Shown here: piece after piece, positions 1 through 5,532 of the stretch
How positions within the stretch are numbered: position 1 is the stretch's first letter
How the letters are laid out: every line of letters begins with the position of its first letter
Origin: Thermaceae bacterium
GTDB taxonomy: Bacteria; Deinococcota; Deinococci; Deinococcales; Marinithermaceae
DNA length: 7,855 nt
NCBI GenBank assembly: GCA_026989475.1
Contig: JALSJG010000264.1
Coordinates: 1-7,855 of the forward strand
Reading direction: 5' to 3'
Position numbers and translations under genes: made by a program
Notes under the pieces: model-generated
Seen by the model: only the letters and a program-made list of their open reading frames with translations
The model's database searches: none
What the model was told of the DNA's origin: nothing

Positions 1-410
1 GCGAGGAGGAGGAGAGGGTCCTTCTCCCGGGCCCAGCGGGCGACGGCGGAGAGGTTCCAAAGCGAACCAAGCGCCACCTTCCGGGCGCGATCCGCCGCCC
101 GGTGGGCGGCCCGGGTGCCGTTGGTGGTGCTCATGACCACCCTACTCCCGGCGACCGGGGCGGAGAGGGCCTCGCGGGGGCTGTTCCCGAGGTCAAACCC
201 CGGCGGGCGGAGGCCGCCGGTCTCGCCGGCGATGAGGAAGCCCTCGCCTTTTAAGGCGAGGGCGGTTTCGTGGTCGGGGGCGAGCCAGAGCTCGAGGGCG
301 CCGGCCTCGAGCAAGGCGACGGCGGTGGTGGTCGCGCGGATCACGTCCACGACCACCGCGGCTTCGGCCTGGGGCAGGGGTTCGTTAGGGCAGAGCGCCG
401 CCCAAATCAC
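1..410 (-). CDS. comB: 2-phosphosulfolactate phosphatase (ComB family), C-terminus cut by window edge
   Basis: ComB hydrolyses (R)-2-phospho-3-sulfolactate to 3-sulfolactate, a Mg-dependent cytoplasmic step known from coenzyme M synthesis and found in many bacteria that lack that cofactor. About 136 residues are visible of a family length near 235. Family hallmarks seen are VVVDVIRATTTAV at about residues 19-31, IAGETGG near 62-68, PPGFDLGNSPREA near 71-83 and VVMSTTNGTRAA near 91-102. The start is a GTG at 408-410, chosen because GGGAGG lies 6 bases before it and the conserved block begins about 18 residues later. It overlaps the 3' end of rpe by 26 bases, so the two are very likely co-transcribed. 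No other coenzyme M genes are visible, so the physiological substrate is uncertain. The family call is confident. Confidence 0.88.
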   Translation of the reverse strand, partial: MIWAALCPNEPLPQAEAAVVVDVIRATTTAVALLEAGALELWLAPDHETALALKGEGFLIAGETGGLRPPGFDLGNSPREALSAPVAGSRVVMSTTNGTRAAHRAADRARKVALGSLWNLSAVARWAREKDPLLLL

Positions 411-1059
411 GGAGGGCCTCCCGGTAGGCGGCGAGGTTCTCGGCGACCGGCCGTTCGTTGTAAAGCCCGGAGGCGGCGACGAGGACGTCAGCCCCGAGGG
501 CAGCGAGGCGGCCCGCGTTTTCCGGCTTCACCCCGCCGTCCACCGCGATCTCGAAGGGGGCGCCCTCGGCCCGCCGCAGGGCGGCGAGGCGCTCGAGCTT
601 TCGGTAGGTGCGGGGGATGAAGCGCTGGCCGGCGAACCCGGGGTTGACGCTCATGAGGAGGACCTGGTCGGTGAGCTCGAGAAGGTCAGTGAGGGCCTCC
701 ACCGGAGTGCCGGGGTTGATGGCGATCGCCGCCTTCGCCCCAAGCGCCCGAATGCTCTCTAGCAGCCGGTGGGGATGGGGGGTGGCTTCGAGGTGGAAGG
801 CGAGGAGACTGGCTCCGGCTTGGATCAGCTCGGGAGCGAGGCGCTCGGGCTCGGCCACCATTGCATGGACCTCGAGGGGGCGGCTGCTTACCTTGCGGAT
901 CGCCTCGACCACCACCGGGCCAAAGGTCAGGTTGGGGACGAAGCGGCCGTCCATGACGTCGAGATGGAAGCGGTCCACGCCGGCGGCCTCGCTCTCGGCC
1001 ACCGCCTCGGCCAGCCGGGCGAAGTCGGCGGCCAGGATGGAAGCGGCGATCCGGCTCAT
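385..1059 (-). CDS. rpe: Ribulose-phosphate 3-epimerase
   Basis: Interconverts D-ribulose 5-phosphate and D-xylulose 5-phosphate in the cytosolic pentose phosphate pathway. The protein has 224 residues, the normal family length for a single (beta/alpha)8 barrel. Visible signatures are ASILAADF at residues 6-13, FHLDVMDGRFVPNLTFGP at 31-48, EVHAMV at 63-68, NPGTP at 115-119, MSVNPGFAGQ at 136-145 and VDGGV at 173-177. The metal-binding set is present as His32, Asp34, His65 and Asp174. Two spots depart from the commonest form: HAM replaces HLM, and the phosphate-binding end reads VAASGLYN rather than the usual AGSAVF-like text. Both look tolerable. The ATG overlaps the stop codon of the upstream regulator gene as ATGA, and the 3' end overlaps comB, so the gene is the middle member of a three-gene operon. 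Confidence 0.95.
   Translation of the reverse strand: MSRIAASILAADFARLAEAVAESEAAGVDRFHLDVMDGRFVPNLTFGPVVVEAIRKVSSRPLEVHAMVAEPERLAPELIQAGASLLAFHLEATPHPHRLLESIRALGAKAAIAINPGTPVEALTDLLELTDQVLLMSVNPGFAGQRFIPRTYRKLERLAALRRAEGAPFEIAVDGGVKPENAGRLAALGADVLVAASGLYNERPVAENLAAYREALRDLGGALP
417..422 (-). promoter_or_regulatory. Shine-Dalgarno site setting the comB start
   Basis: GGGAGG on the minus strand, inside the rpe coding sequence, is followed by a 6-base spacer and the GTG at 408-410. This spacing supports the GTG as the comB start and suggests that comB is translated from the rpe message. Confidence 0.65.
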
Positions 1060-1742
1060 TGCAAGCCGTAGAGCACCTGTTCCAATGCGTCCAGGTCACG
1101 GAGGACGAGTCCGCCGGTGACGGAAGCGATGATTCCTCGGTCGCGAAGCTCGTGGACTACCCTCGTCGCCGTCTCCCGGCTGGTGCCCGCGAGGTTCGCG
1201 ATCTCCTGGTGGACGATGGGGATGAACCAGCCGCCGTCCCGGGGCTCGCCGTGGCGGTGGCGGTAGAGCTTCAAGAGGGCGAAGGCCACCTTGCTCTTTG
1301 CCTCCTCGAAGGTGAGGAAGAGGATCTCGTCGTTCATCTCACGGAGGCGGGAAGCGATGATCCGCGCGAGGTTGTGCCCGAGGAGGGGGAAGCGACGGAG
1401 GAGGTTCAGATAGGTGTCGCGGAAGAGGACGAGGACTTCGGTGGCGGTTTCGGCGACGGCGGAGGCGCTGCGTGGCTTTTCCTCAACCAGGCTCATCTCA
1501 CCGAAGATCTCGCTGGGATGGATGTAGGCGAGCACCTTGCGGCGGCCTTCCAGGCTTTCCCGAAAGATACGCACCTTTCCCGAAAGCACCAGGTAAAGGG
1601 CATCCCCGGGGTCTCCCTTTTGGAAGATCGTTGCGCCGGGATCAAACCGCCAAGCCGGACAAGCTTCCCGAAGGATCCGGTGGGACTGCACGGGTAGGCC
1701 CCGTAGAAACTCCGACTGACTTAATACCTTGTCCGCAATCAC
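1056..1742 (-). CDS. crp: Crp/Fnr-family transcriptional regulator
   Basis: A 228-residue cytosolic DNA-binding regulator. An N-terminal cyclic-nucleotide-type beta barrel (about 12-105) carries FGEMSLVEE and then PRSASAV (Arg91-Ser92), the phosphate-binding cassette. A long dimerisation helix (about 110-145) follows, then a winged helix-turn-helix with recognition segment TSRETATRVVHEL at 187-199. Arg189, Glu190 and Arg194 match the DNA-contact residues of E. coli Crp. The helix positions that contact adenine in E. coli Crp (Thr127, Ser128) align with Met136 and Asn137, so cAMP response is uncertain. No Fnr-type N-terminal cysteine cluster is present. I chose the GTG at 1740-1742 because a promoter ends 8 bases before it. 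An upstream in-frame TTG at 1749-1751 would overlap the -10 box and lacks a Shine-Dalgarno. The gene is divergent from the ABC ATPase and first in the operon with rpe and comB. Confidence 0.88.
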   Translation of the reverse strand: MIADKVLSQSEFLRGLPVQSHRILREACPAWRFDPGATIFQKGDPGDALYLVLSGKVRIFRESLEGRRKVLAYIHPSEIFGEMSLVEEKPRSASAVAETATEVLVLFRDTYLNLLRRFPLLGHNLARIIASRLREMNDEILFLTFEEAKSKVAFALLKLYRHRHGEPRDGGWFIPIVHQEIANLAGTSRETATRVVHELRDRGIIASVTGGLVLRDLDALEQVLYGLQ

Positions 1743-1750
1743 CGACGCCA

Positions 1751-1780
1751 AGCATACGCTAGTAAGAGGGCTTCTGTAAA
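1751..1780 (-). promoter_or_regulatory. Promoter of the crp-rpe-comB operon, giving a leaderless message
   Basis: On the minus strand TTTACA (1775-1780) is separated by 18 bases from TATGCT (1751-1756). The predicted start of transcription, 7-9 bases after the -10 box, falls on or next to the GTG at 1740-1742. No Shine-Dalgarno is present. This is the leaderless arrangement known to be common in Deinococcus-Thermus. Confidence 0.6.
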
Positions 1781-1783
1781 GAA
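1772..1783. promoter_or_regulatory. Short dyad in the divergent promoter region, possible operator
   Basis: The bases read TTCT-GTAA-AGAA, a perfect 4-base inverted repeat around a 4-base centre. It overlaps the -35 box of the crp promoter and lies just upstream of the -10 box of the opposite promoter. Such short dyads arise by chance, and it does not match the TGTGA half-site expected for a Crp recognition helix. Confidence 0.2.
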
Positions 1784-1787
1784 AGGG

Positions 1788-1793
1788 TACGAT
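1788..1793 (+). promoter_or_regulatory. -10 box for the ABC ATPase/pnp operon
   Basis: TACGAT lies 8 bases before the ATG at 1802, so transcription would start at or just before the start codon. No recognisable -35 box sits 16-18 bases upstream, which suggests activator dependence or a weak promoter. No Shine-Dalgarno precedes the ATG. Confidence 0.45.
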
Positions 1794-1801
1794 GTTAGAC
1801 G

Positions 1802-2461
1802 ATGGGGGTGGTGCTGCGCGCTAAAGGTCTTAAGTTCTCGTACCCTGGTCTCCCAATTTTTTCAGGATTGGACTTAGAGATTCCGGCGGGAGAGGTTCGA
1901 GTACTGCTGGGGCCTTCGGGATCGGGAAAGACCACCTTGGTCCATCTCCTCGCGGGGATCCTTGAACCCCACGGAGGTACGGTTTACTGGGGCGGGCACC
2001 CGATTAGCGGCGTGCCCGAGGAACGGCGGGTCCGGCTCCGGCGGCGCTTTCTCGGGCTCGTCTTCCAGCACCATTACCTTTTGCCCGAACTCAGTGCGCT
2101 TGAGAACGCCATGTTGCCGGGTTGGCTTTTGGGACGGCCCGATCCGGAACGGGCTGAGGGGTTGCTTGCAAGACTCGGGCTTTACGGCCGGACAAGGCTC
2201 AAACCGGAGGCGCTCTCGGGCGGCGAGCGCCAACGTGTGGCGGTGGCCCGGGCGCTCTACGCCCGGCCCCGGTTGCTTCTCGCCGACGAGCCCACCGGCG
2301 CCCTCGATCCGGCGAACGCGCGGGCGGTGCTCGAGGCGCTTCTTTCCCTGGCCCGGGAAGAAGGGGCGGCGGTCTTGCTCGCGACCCACGACGAGCGCCT
2401 GGTCGCGGGGCTCCCCGGTTGGCGCCTGGTGGCGGGGCGCCTGGTATCCTTGGAATCGTGA
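1802..2461 (+). CDS. LolD/FtsE/MacB-type ABC transporter ATP-binding protein without an adjacent permease
   Basis: A 219-residue nucleotide-binding subunit, complete for a single ABC domain. It shows Walker A GPSGSGKTT at 37-45, Q-loop FQHHYLLPELSALEN at 88-102, signature LSGGERQRVAVARAL at 138-152, Walker B LLLADEPTGALD at 158-169 with catalytic Glu163, and the H-loop His196. The Q-loop text and the EPTGALD ending are typical of the LolD/MacB/FtsE group, which power lipoprotein release, macrolide export or division complexes. No FtsX- or LolC/E-like permease is encoded nearby, so its partner and substrate are unknown. The ATG at 1802 is chosen because a -10 box lies directly upstream. The stop overlaps the next gene's start as GTGA, indicating translational coupling to the purine nucleoside phosphorylase. 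Confidence 0.88.
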   Translation: MGVVLRAKGLKFSYPGLPIFSGLDLEIPAGEVRVLLGPSGSGKTTLVHLLAGILEPHGGTVYWGGHPISGVPEERRVRLRRRFLGLVFQHHYLLPELSALENAMLPGWLLGRPDPERAEGLLARLGLYGRTRLKPEALSGGERQRVAVARALYARPRLLLADEPTGALDPANARAVLEALLSLAREEGAAVLLATHDERLVAGLPGWRLVAGRLVSLES

Positions 2462-3168
2462 GCCCGATTCATATCCACGCCGGTCCCGACGATCTCGCCC
2501 CCTACGTCCTCTTGCCCGGAGATCCGGGGCGCGCCCGCCGGATCGCCGAGCGCTACCTCGAGGACGCCCGGCTCTACAACGACCATCGCGGCCTCCTCGG
2601 CTACACCGGCCGCTACCGGGGGATGCCCGTCTCGGTGCAGACCACCGGCATGGGCACCCCTTCGGCGGCGATCGTGGTCGAGGAGCTGATCCAGCTAGGT
2701 GTGAAGCGGCTCGTGCGGATCGGCACCGCAGGGGCGCTCTCCCCTAGGGTGCGCCCCGGCGAGCTGGTGGTGGCCTCGAGCGCCATCCCCGCCGACGGGA
2801 CCACCCGGCAGTACCTGAAGGGGCGACCCTTCGCCCCGGCGCCGAGTTTTCGGCTCTTAGAGGCGCTGGTGGAGTCCGCCGGCGAGGGGGTGCACGTGGG
2901 CCCGGTCCTCACCGAGGACGCCTTTTACGCCACCACCCCCGAGGAGGCCCGGGAGTGGGCCTCTTACGGAGCGCTCGCGGTCGAGATGGAGTCGGCGGCG
3001 ATCTTCCTCCTGGCGGGGATGCGCGGGGTGGAGGCCGCCAGCATCCTGGCGGTATCGAACAACGTTGGGGATCCCGAGCTCGTTCCCGAGCAGGTCCTCA
3101 CCCGCGCCGTGGACCGCATGATCGGGGTGGCGCTTTCCGCGCTTTTGCGATTGGAGGAGCGAGCATGA
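2458..3168 (+). CDS. deoD: Purine nucleoside phosphorylase, DeoD type
   Basis: Cleaves purine (deoxy)nucleosides with phosphate to give the free base and ribose-1-phosphate, in the cytosol. The 236 residues match the hexameric trimeric-dimer family. The N-terminus MSPIHIHA is typical. LLPGDPGRAR (18-27) and YNDHRG (40-45) hold the phosphate-binding Arg25 and Arg44. TTGMGTPSA (62-70) and VRIGTAGA (86-93, Arg87) follow, and VEMESAAIF carries the ribose-binding Met and Glu. The E. coli catalytic Asp204 (SDH) corresponds here to Asn201 in SNN, a change I recall from the Thermus thermophilus enzyme and linked there to preference for 6-oxopurines such as guanosine and inosine. The GTG start overlaps the stop of the ABC ATPase as GTGA. 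A longer reading from the GTG at 2419 would run through the upstream gene and lacks the conserved N-terminus. Confidence 0.93.
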   Translation: MSPIHIHAGPDDLAPYVLLPGDPGRARRIAERYLEDARLYNDHRGLLGYTGRYRGMPVSVQTTGMGTPSAAIVVEELIQLGVKRLVRIGTAGALSPRVRPGELVVASSAIPADGTTRQYLKGRPFAPAPSFRLLEALVESAGEGVHVGPVLTEDAFYATTPEEAREWASYGALAVEMESAAIFLLAGMRGVEAASILAVSNNVGDPELVPEQVLTRAVDRMIGVALSALLRLEERA

Positions 3169-3971
3169 AGTTCGAGCTTGAGCATTCCCACGGGCCGGAG
3201 TTCGAGCACCTCGACTACCGGGTAGAAGAAGGCGTGGCGCTGATCACCATCCGCCGCCCCGAGGTCCTAAACGCGCTTTCCACCGCGCTGCTCCGGGAGC
3301 TCTCCGAGGTTCCCGAGCTCGTGGCCGAGGACCCCTCGGTGCGGGCGGTGATCTTCACCGGCGAGGGTAAGGCTTTCGTAGCCGGTGCCGATATCCCCGA
3401 GATCGCCGGGCTTTCCGACGTGTTTGTGGCCCGGGAGTTTTCCCTCCTTGGCCAGGACGTGATGAACGCGATCGCGGCCATGCCCGTGCCCACCATCGCG
3501 GCGATCAACGGCTACGCTCTGGGAGGAGGGCTCGAGCTCGCCCTCGCCTGCGACCTCCGGGTGGCCGCGAGAAACGCGAAGCTCGGCCTGCCCGAGGTGG
3601 GTCTCGGCCTCATCCCGGGTTTCGGCGGCACCCAGCGCCTGCCCCGGATCGTGGGCCTCGGTCGGGCCCTCGACCTGATCCTGACCGGCCGCCACGTGGA
3701 GGCCGAGGAGGCCTACCAGATGGGGCTCGTGAACCGTCTGGCCGAGGACGCGTTGGACGAGGCACGGTCGTTGGCGGCTTCTTTGGTGAAGAACGGACCC
3801 GTGGCGATGGCGCTCGCCAAGGAAGCGGTCTTCCGGGGCATGGATCTTCCGCTTCCCGAGGGGCTCGAGATCGAGGCCGACCTCTTTGGACTGGTCTCCC
3901 GCACCGCCGACTTCAAGGAAGGGACGGGCGCCTTCTTGGAAAAGCGGAAGCCCAACTTTAAGGGGGAGTGA
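3165..3971 (+). CDS. Enoyl-CoA hydratase/isomerase (crotonase) family protein
   Basis: A 268-residue crotonase-fold enzyme, probably adding water to trans-2-enoyl-CoA in beta-oxidation or a related acyl-CoA pathway. The oxyanion-hole segment AFVAGADIPE lies at 70-79. The second segment, INGYALGGGLELALACDL, lies at 114-131. The two acidic residues used by true hydratases are both present, as Glu124 in GGGLE and Glu144 in LPEVGLGLIPG, which favours hydratase over isomerase or decarboxylase activity. The C-terminal helix ends FLEKRKPNF, usual for the family. The first 17 residues are a charged, His-rich extension. The ATG at 3165 follows an excellent GGAGGAG (3153-3159) and overlaps the upstream stop as ATGA. 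The same frame stays open upstream to 2955, but that stretch is a shadow of the phosphorylase gene. Exact substrate length is not predictable. Confidence 0.92.
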   Translation: MKFELEHSHGPEFEHLDYRVEEGVALITIRRPEVLNALSTALLRELSEVPELVAEDPSVRAVIFTGEGKAFVAGADIPEIAGLSDVFVAREFSLLGQDVMNAIAAMPVPTIAAINGYALGGGLELALACDLRVAARNAKLGLPEVGLGLIPGFGGTQRLPRIVGLGRALDLILTGRHVEAEEAYQMGLVNRLAEDALDEARSLAASLVKNGPVAMALAKEAVFRGMDLPLPEGLEIEADLFGLVSRTADFKEGTGAFLEKRKPNFKGE

Positions 3972-4847
3972 GTGGACGACCGGGTCATCCACGTCGCGAG
4001 TTCCAAGACCAAACTCCATCAGGAGGCCGACCAGGCCATCCGGAAGGGGCTCTCCGGCTACCCCCGGGCGCTCAAGGCCTACGAGCTCTTGGTCGCGGAC
4101 CCCGAGGCCCGGGCGAGCTGGGACATGGCCAACTACATCACCGTGCACAAACTCGGCTATAACGACCACGGCCGGGTGCACGCGATCCTTACCGGGGCCG
4201 CGGCGGTAGCCATCCTAAGGCTTCTCGTCGAGGCCGGGGTCAAGACCGACACGGAAAAAAGCGGGGCGGGGGAGCTCGAGGACGCCTATGTCGTCACCCT
4301 GCTCGGCACCATGCTCCACGACATCGGAAACCAGGTCCACCGCGTGCACCACGAGGCCTTCGGGGTGACCCTGGCAGCGCCGATTTTGGACCGCGTGTTA
4401 GCCGAGGTCTACGACGATCCCGCCCAGCGGGTGCGGCTTCGGGGTCTTGCGCTCCACTCGATCTTTAGCCACGATCTGGAGCCCGAACCCCTTACCGTCG
4501 AGGCTGGGGTGACGGCCGTCGCCGACGGTACCGACATCACCAAGGGACGGGGCCGCAAGGCCTTCGCGCTGGGCTCGATCGACATTCACTCGATCTCGGC
4601 GCTGGCGGTGGACGAGGTGATGATCCTCCGGGGTCGGGAGGTGCCGGTGGAGATCCGGGTGAAGATGAACAACGCCGCCGGCATCTTCCAGGTGGAGGAA
4701 ACGCTCACCAAGAAGGTCATCAAAAGCCCCATCCGGGACTATGTCACCGTGGTCGCCACCACCCACACCGACGGCGACCACGACCAGCGGATCATCCACC
4801 GGGTCCGGCTGCACGAGCGGGAACCGCGCTTCGTCCTGGAAGAGTGA
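3972..4847 (+). CDS. HD-domain metal-dependent phosphohydrolase of unknown substrate
   Basis: A 291-residue protein with a helical N-terminus (about 1-60), an HD phosphohydrolase core (about 61-190) and a beta-rich C-terminal part (about 215-291). Likely metal ligands are His70 in YNDHGRVHA, the His116-Asp117 pair in MLHDIGNQVHRVHHE, one or more of His123/126/127, His162 in LHSIFSHD, and Asp185 or Asp188 in VADGTDITKGRGR. The extra histidines resemble HD proteins with two metals. The YNDHG and VADGTDIT text recalls a family I believe is conserved in archaea and thermophilic bacteria but not assigned a function. HD enzymes commonly hydrolyse nucleotides or cyclic nucleotides, but nothing here shows the substrate. 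The GTG start abuts the upstream stop codon, with GGGGGAG 3 bases before the start. It is the last intact gene of the operon. Confidence 0.85.
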   Translation: MDDRVIHVASSKTKLHQEADQAIRKGLSGYPRALKAYELLVADPEARASWDMANYITVHKLGYNDHGRVHAILTGAAAVAILRLLVEAGVKTDTEKSGAGELEDAYVVTLLGTMLHDIGNQVHRVHHEAFGVTLAAPILDRVLAEVYDDPAQRVRLRGLALHSIFSHDLEPEPLTVEAGVTAVADGTDITKGRGRKAFALGSIDIHSISALAVDEVMILRGREVPVEIRVKMNNAAGIFQVEETLTKKVIKSPIRDYVTVVATTHTDGDHDQRIIHRVRLHEREPRFVLEE

Positions 4848-5393
4848 GTCGCGGCCCTCGCTTTTCAACTTCTCAAGCCTCGCCCTCGGCGTTCTCGTAC
4901 TCACCGGAGATCACGCCGTGATGATCGGCATGGCCCGGTCCGGAGCCTCCCGGCCCCAACACGGCATTAGGCGGTCCTGATCGGCCCCTGGGAGCGAAGG
5001 GGTTTCGGATCGCTTGCACTAGCCTTGCCGCCTCCTTGCTGTGGATTCCCTACCTCCAATGGCTCGGCGGTCTCCCCCCCTTTTTGGATCGCGGCCAAGC
5101 TCCTCCCCGAAGGGGTGGGAGGCCGGCCCCGCGCGGATCGCGAACGGGTTTTGGCAGGCGGTGGTGCTGATCGTGGTCGCGGACTTCACCCTTTCGCTCG
5201 AAAACGTGCTGGCGCTGGCCGCGGCCAGCAGGGGGTACCTTTTGCCACTCGCTCCCGGACTCGACCTGTCGGTCCTGATTTGGATGCGGAGAGCGGGTCT
5301 GGCTCCCAGGTGGCCGAACCCCTGGACCAGGGTTACCTTGCTGATGAATTGGGCTGGGCCACGGCTTTGCATGTACAAGCCCCTTCCTCGTGA
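4844..5393 (+). pseudogene. Degraded TerC-family integral membrane protein gene
   Basis: This stretch has no intact gene, but TerC-like segments (a family tied to Mn2+ efflux) can be read in order by changing frame. Frame 1 gives LALGVLVLTGDHAVMIGMA (about 4879-4935). A short frame-3 piece, AVLIG, lies at 4971-4985. Frame 2 gives FRIACTSLAASLLWIPYLQW up to about 5064. Frame 3 gives WIAAKLLPEGVGG from 5085. Frame 1 resumes with FWQAVVLIVVADFTLSLENV (about 5146-5205). Frame 3 gives a tail ending GWATALHV near 5370, with a stop at 5391-5393. At least four shifts are needed, one beside a C7T5 run at 5074-5085. Both diagnostic Asp-Asn pairs are altered: GDN to GDH and LDN to LEN, consistent with relaxed selection. 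The intact gene may have begun at the GTG at 4844, overlapping the HD gene's stop as GTGA. The identification is from memory of the family. Confidence 0.72.
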
Positions 5394-5520
5394 TTGGACC
5401 AATGGGCGTACTTCGGGCTTTCTCCCCGGGCGGACCCTTTTCCTTTGCAACCCCCGCCCGGCGGTGCTCGGGCGCGATGTTTGGGTTAGGAAAGTCGCGA
5501 GAAAAACCGGCTTCGGCGAT

Positions 5521-5526
5521 TACAAT
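5521..5526 (+). promoter_or_regulatory. -10 box of the phosphoribosyltransferase-cupin operon (leaderless)
   Basis: TACAAT is followed by six bases and then the GTG start codon at 5533, so the first transcribed base would be at or near the start codon. No Shine-Dalgarno is present and no good -35 box is seen 16-18 bases upstream. The noncoding bases between 5394 and 5520 hold nothing else I can identify. Confidence 0.55.
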
Positions 5527-5532
5527 GAACGT

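Noticed and set aside
115..762. Long plus-strand open frame opposite comB and rpe
   Set aside because: It is antisense to two well-recognised genes, and its translation is low-complexity Gly/Arg/Ala-rich text, an effect of high GC.
1059..1697. Plus-strand open frame of 212 residues opposite the crp gene
   Set aside because: Acidic shadow of a clearly identified Crp-family gene; no family resemblance.
1753..1755. Minus-strand ATG just upstream of crp
   Set aside because: It is out of frame with the crp coding sequence and lies within the -10 box.
3267..4181. Minus-strand open frame of 304 residues opposite the enoyl-CoA hydratase
   Set aside because: It mirrors the codon pattern of a gene with full catalytic motifs, and its translation is His/Gly/Leu-rich with no recognisable domain.
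271..4290. Repeated CTCGAG hexamers throughout the window
   Set aside because: They fall mostly in coding sequence as Leu-Glu or Ser/Arg codon pairs in a genome that favours CTC and GAG; no regular spacing suggests a signal.
4398..4904. Minus-strand open frame opposite the end of the HD gene
   Set aside because: Antisense shadow, rich in Asp, His and Gly because of the HD gene's codon use.
5426..5461. 8-base inverted repeat (CCGGGCGG ... CCGCCCGG) with a 20-base loop
   Set aside because: The loop is long, no T-tract follows, and the GC-rich arms are short enough to occur by chance, so it is not called a terminator or riboswitch.
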